Positions 32,613 through 42,152 are shown, counted from the stretch's first letter. The stretch is 64,000 bases of DNA from Anaerococcus marasmi (GCF_900290195.1 NZ_OLMF01000004.1:1539501-1603500); one strand, 5' to 3'. Numbers and translations: made by a program. The notes: generated by a model not told the origin, from the sequence alone.

Positions 32613-33884
32613 ATGGATATTACAATTACAACTTTGGGCGCACTCCTTGGCCTGGCAGTAGCTATAATTCTAATTATAAAAAAGATAGAACCCTCCTATA
32701 GTATGATTGCTGGAGCCTTTGTAGGTGGTATTGTTGGAGGCGCTGGAATAGAAGGAACAGTAGCTGTCATGATTGAAGGTGCCCAAGGAATAATGCCAGC
32801 AATCCTTAGAATACTGACCTCAGGTATCTTAGCTGGTGTATTAATAGAATCGGGGGCTGCCAATAAAATCGCAGAAAAGATTATTTCTATTTTGGGAGAA
32901 AAGAGAGCCCTCTTATCCCTAGCCCTTGCTACAATGATTCTAACTGCCGTTGGAGTTTTTGGAGATGTTGCCATTATAACTGTAGCTCCTATTGCTTTAG
33001 TGATAGGAAAGAAGATAAATTGCAGCAAATTTGTACTTTTGGCTACATTGATGGGTGGAGAAAAAGCCGGAATGGTAATTTCTCCAAATCCTAATACTAT
33101 TGCTGCTGCAGAAAACTTTGGGGTTGACTTATCAGCCCTTATGATGGCAGGTCTTATTCCTGCAATAGTCGGCTTGATATTTACAGTTATAATCTGTACT
33201 TACTTGGCTAAAAGAGAATCTAGGAAGAATGTAGTTTACGATTATAGTGACTTAGATGATAATCAATCAAAGACTCAATTACCTTCGTTTTTTGGATCTA
33301 TAATTGGTCCTTTGCTTGCGGTTGTCTTATTAATGCTAAGACCTATATGTGGAATTAATATTGATCCTCTCATAGCTCTACCTTTTGGGGCGATAGTGGG
33401 CCTCTTATGTATGGGACAAATTAATAAATTTAGAGAGTATTTTTCATTTGGTCTAGGTAAAATGATGCCGGTAGCAATACTTCTAATTGGTACGGGAACG
33501 ATTTCAGGGATTATAAAGACCTCCAATTTTCAAAATGATATGATCCTAGTACTTGAAGCCCTTAAGCTTCCTGCTTTCCTACTAGCACCAGTATCTGGTA
33601 TTGTGATGGCAGCAGCAACAGCATCTTCATCAGCTGGAGCAACTATTGCATCAGTAACATTTGCAGAACAAATCACTATGGTAGTTCCAGCTATCAATGG
33701 AGCTGCTATGCTTCACGCAGGAACCATAGTCCTAGATTCCTTGCCACACGGGTCTGTTTTTCATGCATCAGCAGGAGCTATGGAGATGCCAATAAAAGAG
33801 AGAATGAGACTATTACCTATAGATATGATCTTAGGTTTTATAATAGTTCTTACATCAACAATAGTATATGGTGTGTTTATCTAG
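32613..33884 (+). CDS. GntP-family sugar-acid:proton symporter
   Basis: 423 aa with about 11-12 membrane helices. The glycine-rich GAFVGGIVGGAGIEGTVAVMIEGAQGIMPAILRILTSGILAGVLI and MVISPNPNTIAAAENF motifs and the C-terminal ASSSAGATIASVTFA/HGSVFHASAG repeats are typical of GntP/GntT-type permeases. In this operon it presumably brings in D-threonate, erythronate or a similar aldonate. Ends 30 bases before the IS30 remnant; no terminator was seen, perhaps lost to the insertion. Confidence 0.88.
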   Translation: MDITITTLGALLGLAVAIILIIKKIEPSYSMIAGAFVGGIVGGAGIEGTVAVMIEGAQGIMPAILRILTSGILAGVLIESGAANKIAEKIISILGEKRALLSLALATMILTAVGVFGDVAIITVAPIALVIGKKINCSKFVLLATLMGGEKAGMVISPNPNTIAAAENFGVDLSALMMAGLIPAIVGLIFTVIICTYLAKRESRKNVVYDYSDLDDNQSKTQLPSFFGSIIGPLLAVVLLMLRPICGINIDPLIALPFGAIVGLLCMGQINKFREYFSFGLGKMMPVAILLIGTGTISGIIKTSNFQNDMILVLEALKLPAFLLAPVSGIVMAAATASSSAGATIASVTFAEQITMVVPAINGAAMLHAGTIVLDSLPHGSVFHASAGAMEMPIKERMRLLPIDMILGFIIVLTSTIVYGVFI

Positions 33885-33916
33885 AGAACATCATTAGATA
33901 AATTGCAAGTAATATT

Positions 33917-34850
33917 TCGACACTTAAATCAAACTAAGTTCGTGTATAAACAAATCAAATGGAGCTTGATATCATAAATATTTTCTAGGTCTGGTATTAA
34001 GCTCCATTAAGTTTTTAATCAGCTCATTAATAGATATTTTAGATAAATCTGTCTTCTTAGGGTAATAATCTCTTAGCAATCCGTTTGAATTTTTGTTACT
34101 GATACTTTGTTATGCTGAATATGCATCTGCAAAATAAAAATTTATCCCTCTTCTTTCAACAGCTTCATAACAAGTAAATTACCTTTGTCAGATGTAAGAG
34201 TCTTTAAAGCTTCTGATGGTAAAGATTTAATTATCTTGTCAATTGCTTCTAGCATAGAATTTTTACTTAGATCTACCATAGGTAAAGCTATTTAAAATCT
34301 AGTTTTTCTTTCTACAAATGTTGCTGGACAACCTTTGCTTTTACTTCTGGATGACACAACTGTACCTAACTCCCATGTCCAAAAGTATTTCTTTTTTAAC
34401 TTCTTTAGGTCTTTTGTTTATTAATTTACCTGTGTTAAATCTACATCTTGTTTCTTTGACTTTTCTTGATTTTCCTTTTCTTCTTAACATAGAAATATCA
34501 AAGTCTATGATTCCTGAATAAATCCAATTATATATTGTTTTAAGACAGGTTACATCTTTACATATAGCGTTTGCTATTTGCTCAAGAGATCAGTTCTTAT
34601 GAAGTTTTTCAGATATAGATTTGGTGATATTATTACACCTTTTAAATCTTTAGAAATCGCGGAGTGATAAAAACCTAAAATCATCGCTATTCTTATAGAA
34701 GATTAGCCCTCTTTGTTTAGTAACTCTATCTTATTTTTCTCATTTAGGGTAAGATGTTTATAATTCATATTGATCTCCGGGTGTGTTTTTGTCGTTATTG
34801 ACATTTTACACGAAGTTAGTATGAGTTTTCTATTTTATTCTAGTGTCGTA
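33917..34850 (-). mobile_element. Degenerate IS30-family insertion sequence
   Basis: About 930 bp. The ends form imperfect inverted repeats: CGACACT at each end and, further in, TTCGTGTATAAA near 33940-33950 against its counterpart TTACACGAA near 34806. Inside, on the minus strand, is a broken IS30-type transposase (33924-34768). Flanked by gntP on the left and the duplicated ribokinase 5' region on the right, so it sits at a rearrangement boundary. Confidence 0.75.
33924..34768 (-). pseudogene. IS30-family transposase remnant
   Basis: Reading leftward from ATG at 34768: MNYKHLTLNEKNKIELLNKEG then a stop, then further fragments of the helix-turn-helix. Around 34380-34300 the catalytic core reads WTWELGTVVSSRSKSKGCP followed by ATFVERKTR, where active IS30 enzymes have an aspartate in WExDT (here Gly). 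The C-terminus NTRPRKYL is followed by a stop and then QAPFDLF in frame. Several stops and the lost DDE residue mean it is inactive. Confidence 0.85.
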
Positions 34851-35049
34851 TTTAACAAAAGAATAAATATAAAGTAACAATTTCCTAGTGATAGTTATTT
34901 AGATGGGAATATATGTGCAATAAGCTTAGAATACAACGAAAAACTTGGTGATTGAACACATAAAGGATTTGATAAATAAGAGAAAGACAGACAGACAGTA
35001 GGATAGAGATTGAGCCGTAACTTTGAAAGAGAAAGCGTGGGGAGGATTT

Positions 35050-35943
35050 ATGAAAATAATTAATTTCGGATCTATCAATATTGATATATTCTTTGCGGTA
35101 GATCACATAGTTAGACCAGGTGAGACTATTAGTGCAAGATCTATAGAAAAAAGAGCCGGAGGTAAGGGGCTTAATCAATCGATAGCTCTTGCGAAGAACT
35201 CTGATTCTGTATACCATGTAGGAAATATCGGCATCGATGGCAAGTTTTTGGCAGAATATTTGGAAAATGAGAAGATAAATACTGAATATGTGAGAGAAAG
35301 TAAAAGTCTTACAGGAAACGCCCTAATTCAAGTTGATGATAAGGGAGAAAATTCCATAGTTTTATACAAGGGAGCAAATTTCGACAACGATAAGGACTTT
35401 GTAGATAGAGTATTTGACCATTTTGATGAAAACGATATATTGGTCTTACAAAATGAGATAAATATGATGGACTATATTATCGATAGGGCCTACGAAAAGG
35501 GCTTAAAGATAGTCTTAAACCCTTCACCAATCACAGAAGAGGTCAAGAAATTTGACTATGACAAGATCGATATGCTACTTTTAAATGAGCATGAGGCTAA
35601 AGCCATAAGTGGTAGGGAAGGATTCGACGATAATATAAAATATTTTAAAGAAACTTATCCAAATCTTAAGCTAGTCATAACCTTGGGCAAGGAAGGGTCA
35701 ATTTATATATCAGAGGAAGAGACTATAAGACAAAAGGCCAAAAAGGTTAAGGCTATTGATTCTACAGGGGCAGGAGATACATTCACAGGATACTTTGTAG
35801 CGAATTTCTACCAAGGAAAAAAAGTCAAGGATTGTCTTGAGCTTGCAACTTCAGCATCAGCCCTATCTGTTACCAAAAAGGGAGCGAGCGCTTCTATCCC
35901 AAGCCGTTTAGAAGTAGAGAAAGAGACTTCGAAGAAGTTGTAA
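35050..35943 (+). CDS. Ribokinase (PfkB family) with altered C-terminus
   Basis: 297 aa from ATG 35050, behind GTGGGGAGGATTT. N-terminal [20 protein letters not shown] and [16 protein letters not shown] are ribokinase-type substrate-binding motifs; the ATP/anion-hole motif is [15 protein letters not shown] (about residue 236), and VTLGKEGS precedes it. The end reads ...[20 protein letters not shown]: the last few residues are encoded by the out-of-frame 5' part of a transaldolase remnant that begins at about 35917. The native C-terminus of the family lies at about the same place, so the enzyme may still work. Substrate probably ribose or a related pentose/aldose. Confidence 0.85.
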   Translation: MKIINFGSINIDIFFAVDHIVRPGETISARSIEKRAGGKGLNQSIALAKNSDSVYHVGNIGIDGKFLAEYLENEKINTEYVRESKSLTGNALIQVDDKGENSIVLYKGANFDNDKDFVDRVFDHFDENDILVLQNEINMMDYIIDRAYEKGLKIVLNPSPITEEVKKFDYDKIDMLLLNEHEAKAISGREGFDDNIKYFKETYPNLKLVITLGKEGSIYISEEETIRQKAKKVKAIDSTGAGDTFTGYFVANFYQGKKVKDCLELATSASALSVTKKGASASIPSRLEVEKETSKKL

Positions 35944-36466
35944 AAGAAATATGCCAAATCGTAGACGGCCCTGTTTCTGCGGAAGTTACAAGTTATGAAT
36001 ATGAAGGGATGGTCGAAGAGGCTAGAAAGCTTTCCAAATGGGCTGATAATATCATAGTCAAAATCCCTATGACAGAGGAAGGTCTCAAGGCAATCAACAC
36101 CCTAAGCGAAGAAGGAATCAAAACCAATTGCACCTAATATTTTCTCTATCTCAAGGGATCATGGCTATGAAGGCAGGAGCGACTTATATCTCTCCATTTA
36201 ATGGAATAGTTGATGATATGGGCGAAGATGGCATGAGACTAATCTATAATCTTAAAACAGTCCTAGACAACTACGTCCTAGAAAGTGAAATCATAGCAGT
36301 CTAAATCAGAACAAACAAATACCTAGAAGGAGCAGTCATAGTAGGCGCCCACATAGCCACAATCTCAGGCACCTTATTTGAAAAAATGTGGACCCATCCA
36401 CTAACAACACAGGGAATTGAAAGCTTCAAAAAAGACTGGGACAGCTTCATAGAGAAAAGTAAGTAA
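35917..36466 (+). pseudogene. Transaldolase remnant fused to the ribokinase end
   Basis: From about 35917 the DNA closely parallels 43744-44280 of the intact transaldolase gene (for example GAGACTTCGAAGA, AAAGAAATATGCCAAATCGT, TATGAATATGAAGGGATGGT). It lacks the first ~38 codons, has a 1-base frameshift near 36137 and stop codons (for example TAA at about 36303). It ends with TAA at 36464-36466. Produced by a recombination that joined ribokinase to a second transaldolase copy. Confidence 0.85.
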
Positions 36467-36546
36467 AAAACACTACTTGGTAGAACTTAGTAATAAAAAC
36501 AAAAATAAAAATAAAATGAAAAAATAATAAAATTTCAACCATAAGA

Positions 36547-36590
36547 AAACCAGGCAGAGATCTATTTGCATCTTTGCCGGGTTTTTATTT
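36547..36590 (+). terminator. Strong terminator after the transaldolase remnant
   Basis: AAACC-A-GGCA-G-AGAT pairs with ATCT-T-TGCC-G-GGTTT and is followed by TTATTT. Separates the rearranged region from the PTS operon. Confidence 0.85.
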
Positions 36591-36801
36591 CTAAAGAAAG
36601 TATTAGATACAGTTTGACTAGATATAAGCAGTTCAATGCGATAAGTTGGACTAAATATTAACTTTTTATCTTAGTATATATAACAAGAAATATATAAGTA
36701 CAAAGATGTGGAAAAAAAGATGTGGAAACTCTATGATAACGTATTCATTGACTATTTATTTAGATGTTTATATAATTACTAATATCAGGAGGATGAATTT
36801 A
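36591..36801 (+). promoter_or_regulatory. Leader region of the PTS operon
   Basis: AT-rich stretch holding the promoter of the operon; no -35/-10 pair stands out. AAAGATGTGGAAAAA is partly repeated in tandem (AAGATGTGG at about 36703 and 36719). AGGAGG at 36788 serves the ATG at 36802. Confidence 0.35.
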
Positions 36802-37701
36802 ATGTTAATAAAATTGATAGGATTAGGTAAAATGGGCTTTAATTTAGCTCTTAATATGAAAGACAATGGAATTGATGTTGTAGGATACGATATTACAGAA
36901 ACAGCTTTAGCAAAGGCTAATGAAAACGATATTAAAACATCAAAAGATCTAAAGAGTCTAATATCAAATGAAGATAGAAACATTGTTTGGGTCATGTTAC
37001 CAGCTGGTAATATAACAAACGATACAATAATAGAATTGTCTAAGACTCTTAACAAAAATGATATAGTAATTGACGGAGGCAATTCTAACTATAAAGACAG
37101 TCTTCGAAACACACGAATTTTAGAGGAAAAAGGGATATGTTTTTTTGATGTTGGAACATCTGGAGGAGTCAATGGTGCTAGAAATGGAGCCAGTCTAATG
37201 GTTGGAGGACCCGAAGCTATATATAATAATCTTCTAGAAGATGAATTATTTTTAAAGATTTCTGCAGAAGGTGGATGTTTATATACAGGAGAAGCTGGTA
37301 GTGGACATTATTTAAAAATGATACACAATTCTATGTTATATGGATTTATGCAAACTCTAGGTGAAGGTTTTGAACTTCTAGAAAAAAGTGATTTTAATTA
37401 TGATTTAGAAGAAGTAGCTTTATCCTTAAGTAAGTCTAGTGTTATAAGATGTTGGTTATTAGAATTGCTAGCTAATGCATTTTCTAAAGACGCAGATTTA
37501 TCTAAAATAAAAGATGTTGTAAGCTCAAGCAAGACAACATTAAATACTATTGAATCAGCATTTGAACTAGATGTTCCAATACCTATTATATCAACTTCAT
37601 TGATGATGAGACTAAGATCTGAGCAAGATGAATCTTTCTCTGCAAAAGTAATAGCTTCTTTAAGAGATGAAGTGGGAGGTCATAAACCTAAATCAAAGTG
37701 A
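36802..37701 (+). CDS. 6-phosphogluconate dehydrogenase-like protein lacking the catalytic glutamate
   Basis: 299 aa from ATG 36802 (AGGAGG ten bases upstream); the size and sequence match the short, NAD-type 6PGDH group (YqeC-like). Seen: KLIGLGKMGFNLALNM nucleotide loop, VWVMLPAG, IVIDGGNSNYKDS, GTSGGVNGARNGASLMVGG, and the C-terminal SFSAKVIASLRDEVGGH. The catalytic segment reads GHYLKMIHNSMLYG, whereas 6PGDHs read GHxVKMVHNGIEYG: the lysine, histidine and asparagine are kept but the glutamate acting as general acid in decarboxylation is leucine. It may therefore oxidise C3 of a 6-phospho-hexonate without completing decarboxylation, leaving that to the UlaD homologue in the same operon (inference). 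First gene of the PTS operon; overlaps the regulator gene. Confidence 0.8.
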   Translation: MLIKLIGLGKMGFNLALNMKDNGIDVVGYDITETALAKANENDIKTSKDLKSLISNEDRNIVWVMLPAGNITNDTIIELSKTLNKNDIVIDGGNSNYKDSLRNTRILEEKGICFFDVGTSGGVNGARNGASLMVGGPEAIYNNLLEDELFLKISAEGGCLYTGEAGSGHYLKMIHNSMLYGFMQTLGEGFELLEKSDFNYDLEEVALSLSKSSVIRCWLLELLANAFSKDADLSKIKDVVSSSKTTLNTIESAFELDVPIPIISTSLMMRLRSEQDESFSAKVIASLRDEVGGHKPKSK

Positions 37702-39568
37702 GAATAATTTGAAACAAGATAGACTAATCAAAATAATTGAAAATTTAATATTAACCGATGAGATTCAAACCATTAGTGATATATCTAAGAATCTTGGAGT
37801 GTCAGAAAGAACTGTCCGAACAGATTTAGATCAAATAGAAATTTTTCTATCAAGCTATCGATTAAAATTGGTTAGAAAACCAGGAGTTGGAGTTTGGGTT
37901 GAGGGAAAAGAAGAAAATAAAATCAAATTCTTAAACGACCTTAATAACAAAGATATAGAGAATAGATATTCTAAACAATGGGTTATTAATTCAATTTTAA
38001 TAGATATTTTAATTAATGAAGGAGAACTTAATAAAGAGTATTTTTCTAGAAAATATTTTGTTAGTAAATCACTTTTAAATAAATATATAACTGATTTGAA
38101 AGGTATATGTGTTAATAATAATTTGGATGTTAGAATTAATTCTAAGCATTATTTCTATATATACGGTAATCAAATGAATAAAGTTAATTTTTTATACAAG
38201 CTATTAAAGAATAAAATTAACAAAGATTATATAACAGAACAGAGTGATTTCGTTATAAATATGTTTATTGAAGTTAGTGAGTTATTAAAAGAATGGTTTG
38301 AGGAAGGTATTGATGAGTCTATTAGTAATAAACAAATTGAAGATATAACATATTTTATAATTTCTATAATGTTGATGCCTGATTTTTCAATGTGTAAAGA
38401 CTATATAGATAAAAATATATATGGACAGATTTTAAAATTTAATTTGAATTTAGATGGATTTATTTATAATTTAGAAAAAAAAATTAAAAGACATATTAGT
38501 AGTATCGAAAAGAAATATATAATAATTAAAATATATGAAAAATTAATTATATTTGATAAGTACAAGATTGATGAATTAAATTTAAAATCAAATCTGATTT
38601 TAGATGATTATATCAATAATTTATATGAGTTATTTAATTTTGAATTTAAAATAGACAAAAATGTATACTGTGCTTTTATTAATCACTTGAGCCAGATTAT
38701 TTATAGAGCGAAGAATAAGTTATCTATTTACAATCCGCTTAATATTGAAATAAAGGAAAATTACAAAAAATATTTTTATATTACTAAAATTATTAATTCT
38801 AGTTTTAATAAAATATTAAGAATTGAAATAAATGATGATGAAATAGCTTATATATCTCTATATATGTATATAATTCTTGAAAATAGAACGAAAAAAATAA
38901 AAGTTGGTGTGATATGTCAATATGGTGTTGGAGTATCAAAATCTTTAATATTTAGGTTGGAGAACGAGTATCCAAATATCAAATTTTATTCAATAGGGAT
39001 TAATGATTACTATAAATATAATAAATTAGATATGTACCTATCAACAGTTAATACAGATTTGTTCGAAAACTTTATTATGATAAGTCCATTTTTAGATGAA
39101 GGTGATAAAGCTAGAATAAACAAACATCTAGGAAATTTAGAAAATAACTACTCTTTGATACAGAAATATCATATAGAAATAATAGACTTTGAAATAACTT
39201 CAAAAGAATTGTTAAAATTAAGTTGTATAAAACTACATGAATTAGGATATGTGAAAGAAGGCTATTACGATAGTGTTCTTGATAGAGAAAAAATAGGTTC
39301 AACTGAAATAGGGAATGGTGTAGTGTTAACGCACGGGATACCTAAACTTGTAAATGAATCAGTAATATATTTTAACATACTAAAAAAACCTGTATTATGG
39401 AAAGATGAAGAGGTTGATTTGGTAGTGATACTTTCATTAACGGAAGACGATAGTAAAAAAAGTATTGATCTAAATTGGCTATGGAAATTTTTAAATAGTG
39501 ATAAGTTAAAGGGAGTAAGAAATGTTGACAGGAAAGAAGAATTTATTGAATTGATTTTATCAAATTAG
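37667..39568 (+). CDS. PRD-type PTS-controlled transcriptional activator (MtlR/LicR-like)
   Basis: 633 aa if started at ATG 37667; a TTG at 37709 is a plausible later start. Domains: helix-turn-helix (TISDISKNLGVSERTVRTDLDQIE, about residues 35-60), a second DNA-binding/linker part, two PTS-regulation domains (about 180-390), a IIB-like domain whose phosphorylation cysteine lies in VICQYGVGVSKS (about 418), and a IIA-like domain with the histidine in LTHGIP (about 560). Such proteins activate their operon when unphosphorylated by their own PTS. Visibly more AT-rich than the genes around it. Lies between the 6PGDH-like gene and the PTS genes it should control. Confidence 0.85.
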   Translation: MKWEVINLNQSENNLKQDRLIKIIENLILTDEIQTISDISKNLGVSERTVRTDLDQIEIFLSSYRLKLVRKPGVGVWVEGKEENKIKFLNDLNNKDIENRYSKQWVINSILIDILINEGELNKEYFSRKYFVSKSLLNKYITDLKGICVNNNLDVRINSKHYFYIYGNQMNKVNFLYKLLKNKINKDYITEQSDFVINMFIEVSELLKEWFEEGIDESISNKQIEDITYFIISIMLMPDFSMCKDYIDKNIYGQILKFNLNLDGFIYNLEKKIKRHISSIEKKYIIIKIYEKLIIFDKYKIDELNLKSNLILDDYINNLYELFNFEFKIDKNVYCAFINHLSQIIYRAKNKLSIYNPLNIEIKENYKKYFYITKIINSSFNKILRIEINDDEIAYISLYMYIILENRTKKIKVGVICQYGVGVSKSLIFRLENEYPNIKFYSIGINDYYKYNKLDMYLSTVNTDLFENFIMISPFLDEGDKARINKHLGNLENNYSLIQKYHIEIIDFEITSKELLKLSCIKLHELGYVKEGYYDSVLDREKIGSTEIGNGVVLTHGIPKLVNESVIYFNILKKPVLWKDEEVDLVVILSLTEDDSKKSIDLNWLWKFLNSDKLKGVRNVDRKEEFIELILSN

Positions 39569-39578
39569 GAGGTACATA

Positions 39579-40037
39579 TTGGACTTTAGTGAAGTGTTAG
39601 ATAAAGGGTGTATAAAGTTAGAATTAGATTCTACTGAAAAAGATGGGGTGATCAATGAATTAGCTAGTATTCTTTATGAAAATCATAAAATTAATAATTT
39701 AGAAAAATTTATTGATGATGTATACAAAAGAGAAGATATGGGAGTTACTGGAATGGGAAATAGCATAGCTATTCCTCATGGGATTTCAGAACAAGTAAAA
39801 AGCCCATGTGTTGCCATAGGTAAAGCAAAAAGTGAGGTAAAATGGGAATCAATCGATGACACGCCTGTAAGACTTATATTTTTAATGGCTGTTCCTAATG
39901 GGGATAACAACAAACAACATTTAAAGATTTTATCTAAATTATCGTCCTTCTTGGCATATGAATCAAATATAAAATTGATAATGGAAAGTAAAAATAATGA
40001 GCAAGTAATGAACTATTTAAAGGAGTATTTAAAATAA
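39579..40037 (+). CDS. PTS IIA component, fructose/mannitol type
   Basis: 152 aa, TTG start at 39579 behind AGGAGGTACAT. The phosphorylated histidine lies in MGNSIAIPHGISEQVKSP (about residue 67), preceded by KREDMGVTGMG, both typical of the EIIA type-2 domain. Accepts phosphate from HPr (such as 10726-10992) and passes it to IIB. Followed at 10 bases by the IIB gene. Confidence 0.92.
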   Translation: MDFSEVLDKGCIKLELDSTEKDGVINELASILYENHKINNLEKFIDDVYKREDMGVTGMGNSIAIPHGISEQVKSPCVAIGKAKSEVKWESIDDTPVRLIFLMAVPNGDNNKQHLKILSKLSSFLAYESNIKLIMESKNNEQVMNYLKEYLK

Positions 40038-40047
40038 AGGAGGAAAA

Positions 40048-40362
40048 ATGAAGGTGGTAGGAATTACATCTTGTACTGTAGGTATTGCGCACACATATAT
40101 GGCAAGAGAAAAACTAATTAGTGCAGGTGAAAAACTAGGTTGGGATGTAAAAGTTGAAGCTCAAGGAAGTGGAGGAGTAGAGTTTGCACTTACTCAGGAA
40201 GAAATTGATAATGCTGATTTTGTACTAATTGCTTCGGATGTTACTACAGATGGTATGGAGAGATTTAAAAATAAGCCTCTAATAAAAGTTCCTATAGCAG
40301 TAGCGTTAAAATCACCAGAAGGATTATTATTAAAAATTGAGAAACAGTTGAATAGGAGTTGA
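40048..40362 (+). CDS. PTS IIB component, fructose type
   Basis: 104 aa. Fructose-type IIB with the phosphocysteine in GITSCTVGIAHTYMAREKL (about residue 8; most relatives have CPTGIAHT, here CTVGIAHT). Then VKVEAQGSGGVEFALTQEEIDNADFVLIASDV and ERFKNKPLIKVP as expected. RBS AAAGGAGGAAAA. IIC follows immediately. Confidence 0.93.
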   Translation: MKVVGITSCTVGIAHTYMAREKLISAGEKLGWDVKVEAQGSGGVEFALTQEEIDNADFVLIASDVTTDGMERFKNKPLIKVPIAVALKSPEGLLLKIEKQLNRS

Positions 40363-40363
40363 T

Positions 40364-41431
40364 ATGATTAAAAATATTTTTAAAAATTTTAGACAACATG
40401 CATTAACTGGAATTTCTTATATGATTCCTGTTATAGTTATAGGTGGATTTTTAACGGCTATAGCAAGATTAATAGGGAATGTTGACGTTGAAGGTAGTGT
40501 AGGATATTATTTTTTAACAGCTGGGGGCGTAGCATTTTCATTAATGATGTCTGTGTTATGCGCTGGAATAGCATTTTCAATATGTGGTAAACCTGGTATA
40601 GCCCCTGGAGTAGTAGCTGGATATTTAGCTACTCAGATAAATGCTAGTTTCATAGGAGCGTTAGTATCTGCGTTTATTATTGGCGTACTCATTGTTACTA
40701 TGCAAGAAAAATTACCAAAACACAAGGCGTTAAAATCCATTTACCCTATAGTAGTATATCCTGTTATCGCTGCAATAGTATCTAGTTTGGTTTTATTAAT
40801 TGTTATTGGACCACCAATTGCAGCAGCGACACAAATAGTAGTTGATTTCTTCATGGGTCTTAACACTAGTTCAAGATTTTTGTTTGGATTTATGATGGGT
40901 GCAATGACTGGATTTGATATGGGTGGACCTATTAATAAAATACAATTTGCAGTAGTTAGTGCATTCGCAGCATCAGGATATTATGGACCTGCTGCAGGAA
41001 AAAATGCCGCTGCGATGTCTCCACCTTTAGGCTTAGCTATATCAGCATTGATATTAACACCACATAAGTATACAGAAGAAGAAAGAGAAGATGCAAAGGT
41101 TGCTATAGCAATGTCGTTATGCCAAGTTACAGAAGGCGCGTTACCATTTGCCTTTAAAGATCCTAAGAGGGTAATACCTGCAGTAACAATCGGTTCAGGC
41201 GTTGCCCACGGATTGGTATTAGCATTTGGTGTAACAGTTCCTGTACTACACGGTGGAGTATTTTCGATTCCATTAACTAGTAATCCTCTAATTTGGATTG
41301 GATGCTATCTAGCTGGAGCAGTGGTTACTGCTATAATTGTATCAGTTACAAAACCAAAAAACCCGGTATATATTGAAGAAAAAGAAGAAGATTTAGACGA
41401 AGATTTTGAAATAAACATAGAAAATATTTAG
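40364..41431 (+). CDS. PTS IIC component, fructose type
   Basis: 355 aa with about 9-10 membrane helices. N-terminal FKNFRQHALTGISYMIPVIVIGG and central GFDMGGPINKIQFAV motifs mark the fructose-family IIC domain; the end is acidic and cytoplasmic (KEEDLDEDF). Separate IIA, IIB and IIC polypeptides rather than the fused FruA form suggest a non-fructose substrate. With UlaD/E/F homologues downstream, an aldonate or other sugar acid is likely. The very AT-rich style of coding changes just after this gene. Confidence 0.9.
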   Translation: MIKNIFKNFRQHALTGISYMIPVIVIGGFLTAIARLIGNVDVEGSVGYYFLTAGGVAFSLMMSVLCAGIAFSICGKPGIAPGVVAGYLATQINASFIGALVSAFIIGVLIVTMQEKLPKHKALKSIYPIVVYPVIAAIVSSLVLLIVIGPPIAAATQIVVDFFMGLNTSSRFLFGFMMGAMTGFDMGGPINKIQFAVVSAFAASGYYGPAAGKNAAAMSPPLGLAISALILTPHKYTEEEREDAKVAIAMSLCQVTEGALPFAFKDPKRVIPAVTIGSGVAHGLVLAFGVTVPVLHGGVFSIPLTSNPLIWIGCYLAGAVVTAIIVSVTKPKNPVYIEEKEEDLDEDFEINIENI

Positions 41432-41459
41432 TCGGAAAAATTTTAGTAAGTAGGTAAAG

Positions 41460-42152
41460 ATGTTTGAAGAATTAAGAGAAAGAGTTTACCAGGCGAATTT
41501 ACTCTTGCCTAAATATGGCCTAGTCAAATTTACTTGGGGCAATGTATCAGAAATAACTGAAGATAGGAAATATGTAGTTATCAAACCATCTGGAGTGGAA
41601 TATGACCAAATGAAAGCTTCAGACATGGTTGTAGTAGATATGGATGGCAATGTCGTAGAAGGTGATTTAAAGCCTTCTAGTGACACTCCAACTCATATAG
41701 AGCTATACAAAAGTTTCCCAGAAATATCAGGCATTACCCACACCCACTCAAGATGGGCGACAATCATGGCACAGGCAAAACAAGATGTAAAAGCAGCTGG
41801 CACAACCCACGCAGATTATTTTTATGGACCAATTCCAGTAACAAGGGATATGACCAAGGAAGAAATAGAAGGCCAATATGAGAAAAATACAGGACTTGTA
41901 ATCATAGAAACCTTCAAAGAAAGAAATATAAAGGCGGATGAAGTTCCAGCAGTCTTAGTTGCCAATCACGGACCATTTACCTTTGGCAAAGACGCAGGAG
42001 ATTCAGTATTTCACTCAGTGGTATTAGAAGAAATTGCCTTTATGGATTGGCACTTGGAATCAATTGGAAAGAAAGATTCGATGAGCCAAGACCTACTTGA
42101 TAAGCATTATCTAAGAAAACACGGAGAAAATTCATATTATGGACAAAACTAG
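41460..42152 (+). CDS. ulaF: L-ribulose-5-phosphate 4-epimerase (UlaF/AraD type)
   Basis: 230 aa. Class II aldolase fold; interconverts L-ribulose-5-P and D-xylulose-5-P. Zinc ligands are His-His in THTHSRWAT (about residues 93-97) and a third His in the VVLEEIAFMDWH region's vicinity; the substrate loops TWGNVSEI, KPSGVEYD and SSDTPTHIELY are typical. Start ATG 41460; it overlaps ulaE by 14 bases. Confidence 0.93.
   Translation: MFEELRERVYQANLLLPKYGLVKFTWGNVSEITEDRKYVVIKPSGVEYDQMKASDMVVVDMDGNVVEGDLKPSSDTPTHIELYKSFPEISGITHTHSRWATIMAQAKQDVKAAGTTHADYFYGPIPVTRDMTKEEIEGQYEKNTGLVIIETFKERNIKADEVPAVLVANHGPFTFGKDAGDSVFHSVVLEEIAFMDWHLESIGKKDSMSQDLLDKHYLRKHGENSYYGQN

Noticed and set aside
32696-33028. 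Long minus-strand frames inside gntP and other membrane-protein genes
   Set aside because: They are shadows of the real genes, with no start signals and atypical amino-acid content.
34318-34521. Plus-strand open frame of 67 codons
   Set aside because: It is antisense to the IS30 transposase remnant and has no start signal.
34885-35217. Minus-strand open frame of 110 codons
   Set aside because: It overlaps the ribokinase start on the opposite strand; the plus-strand gene has clear family motifs and a ribosome-binding site.
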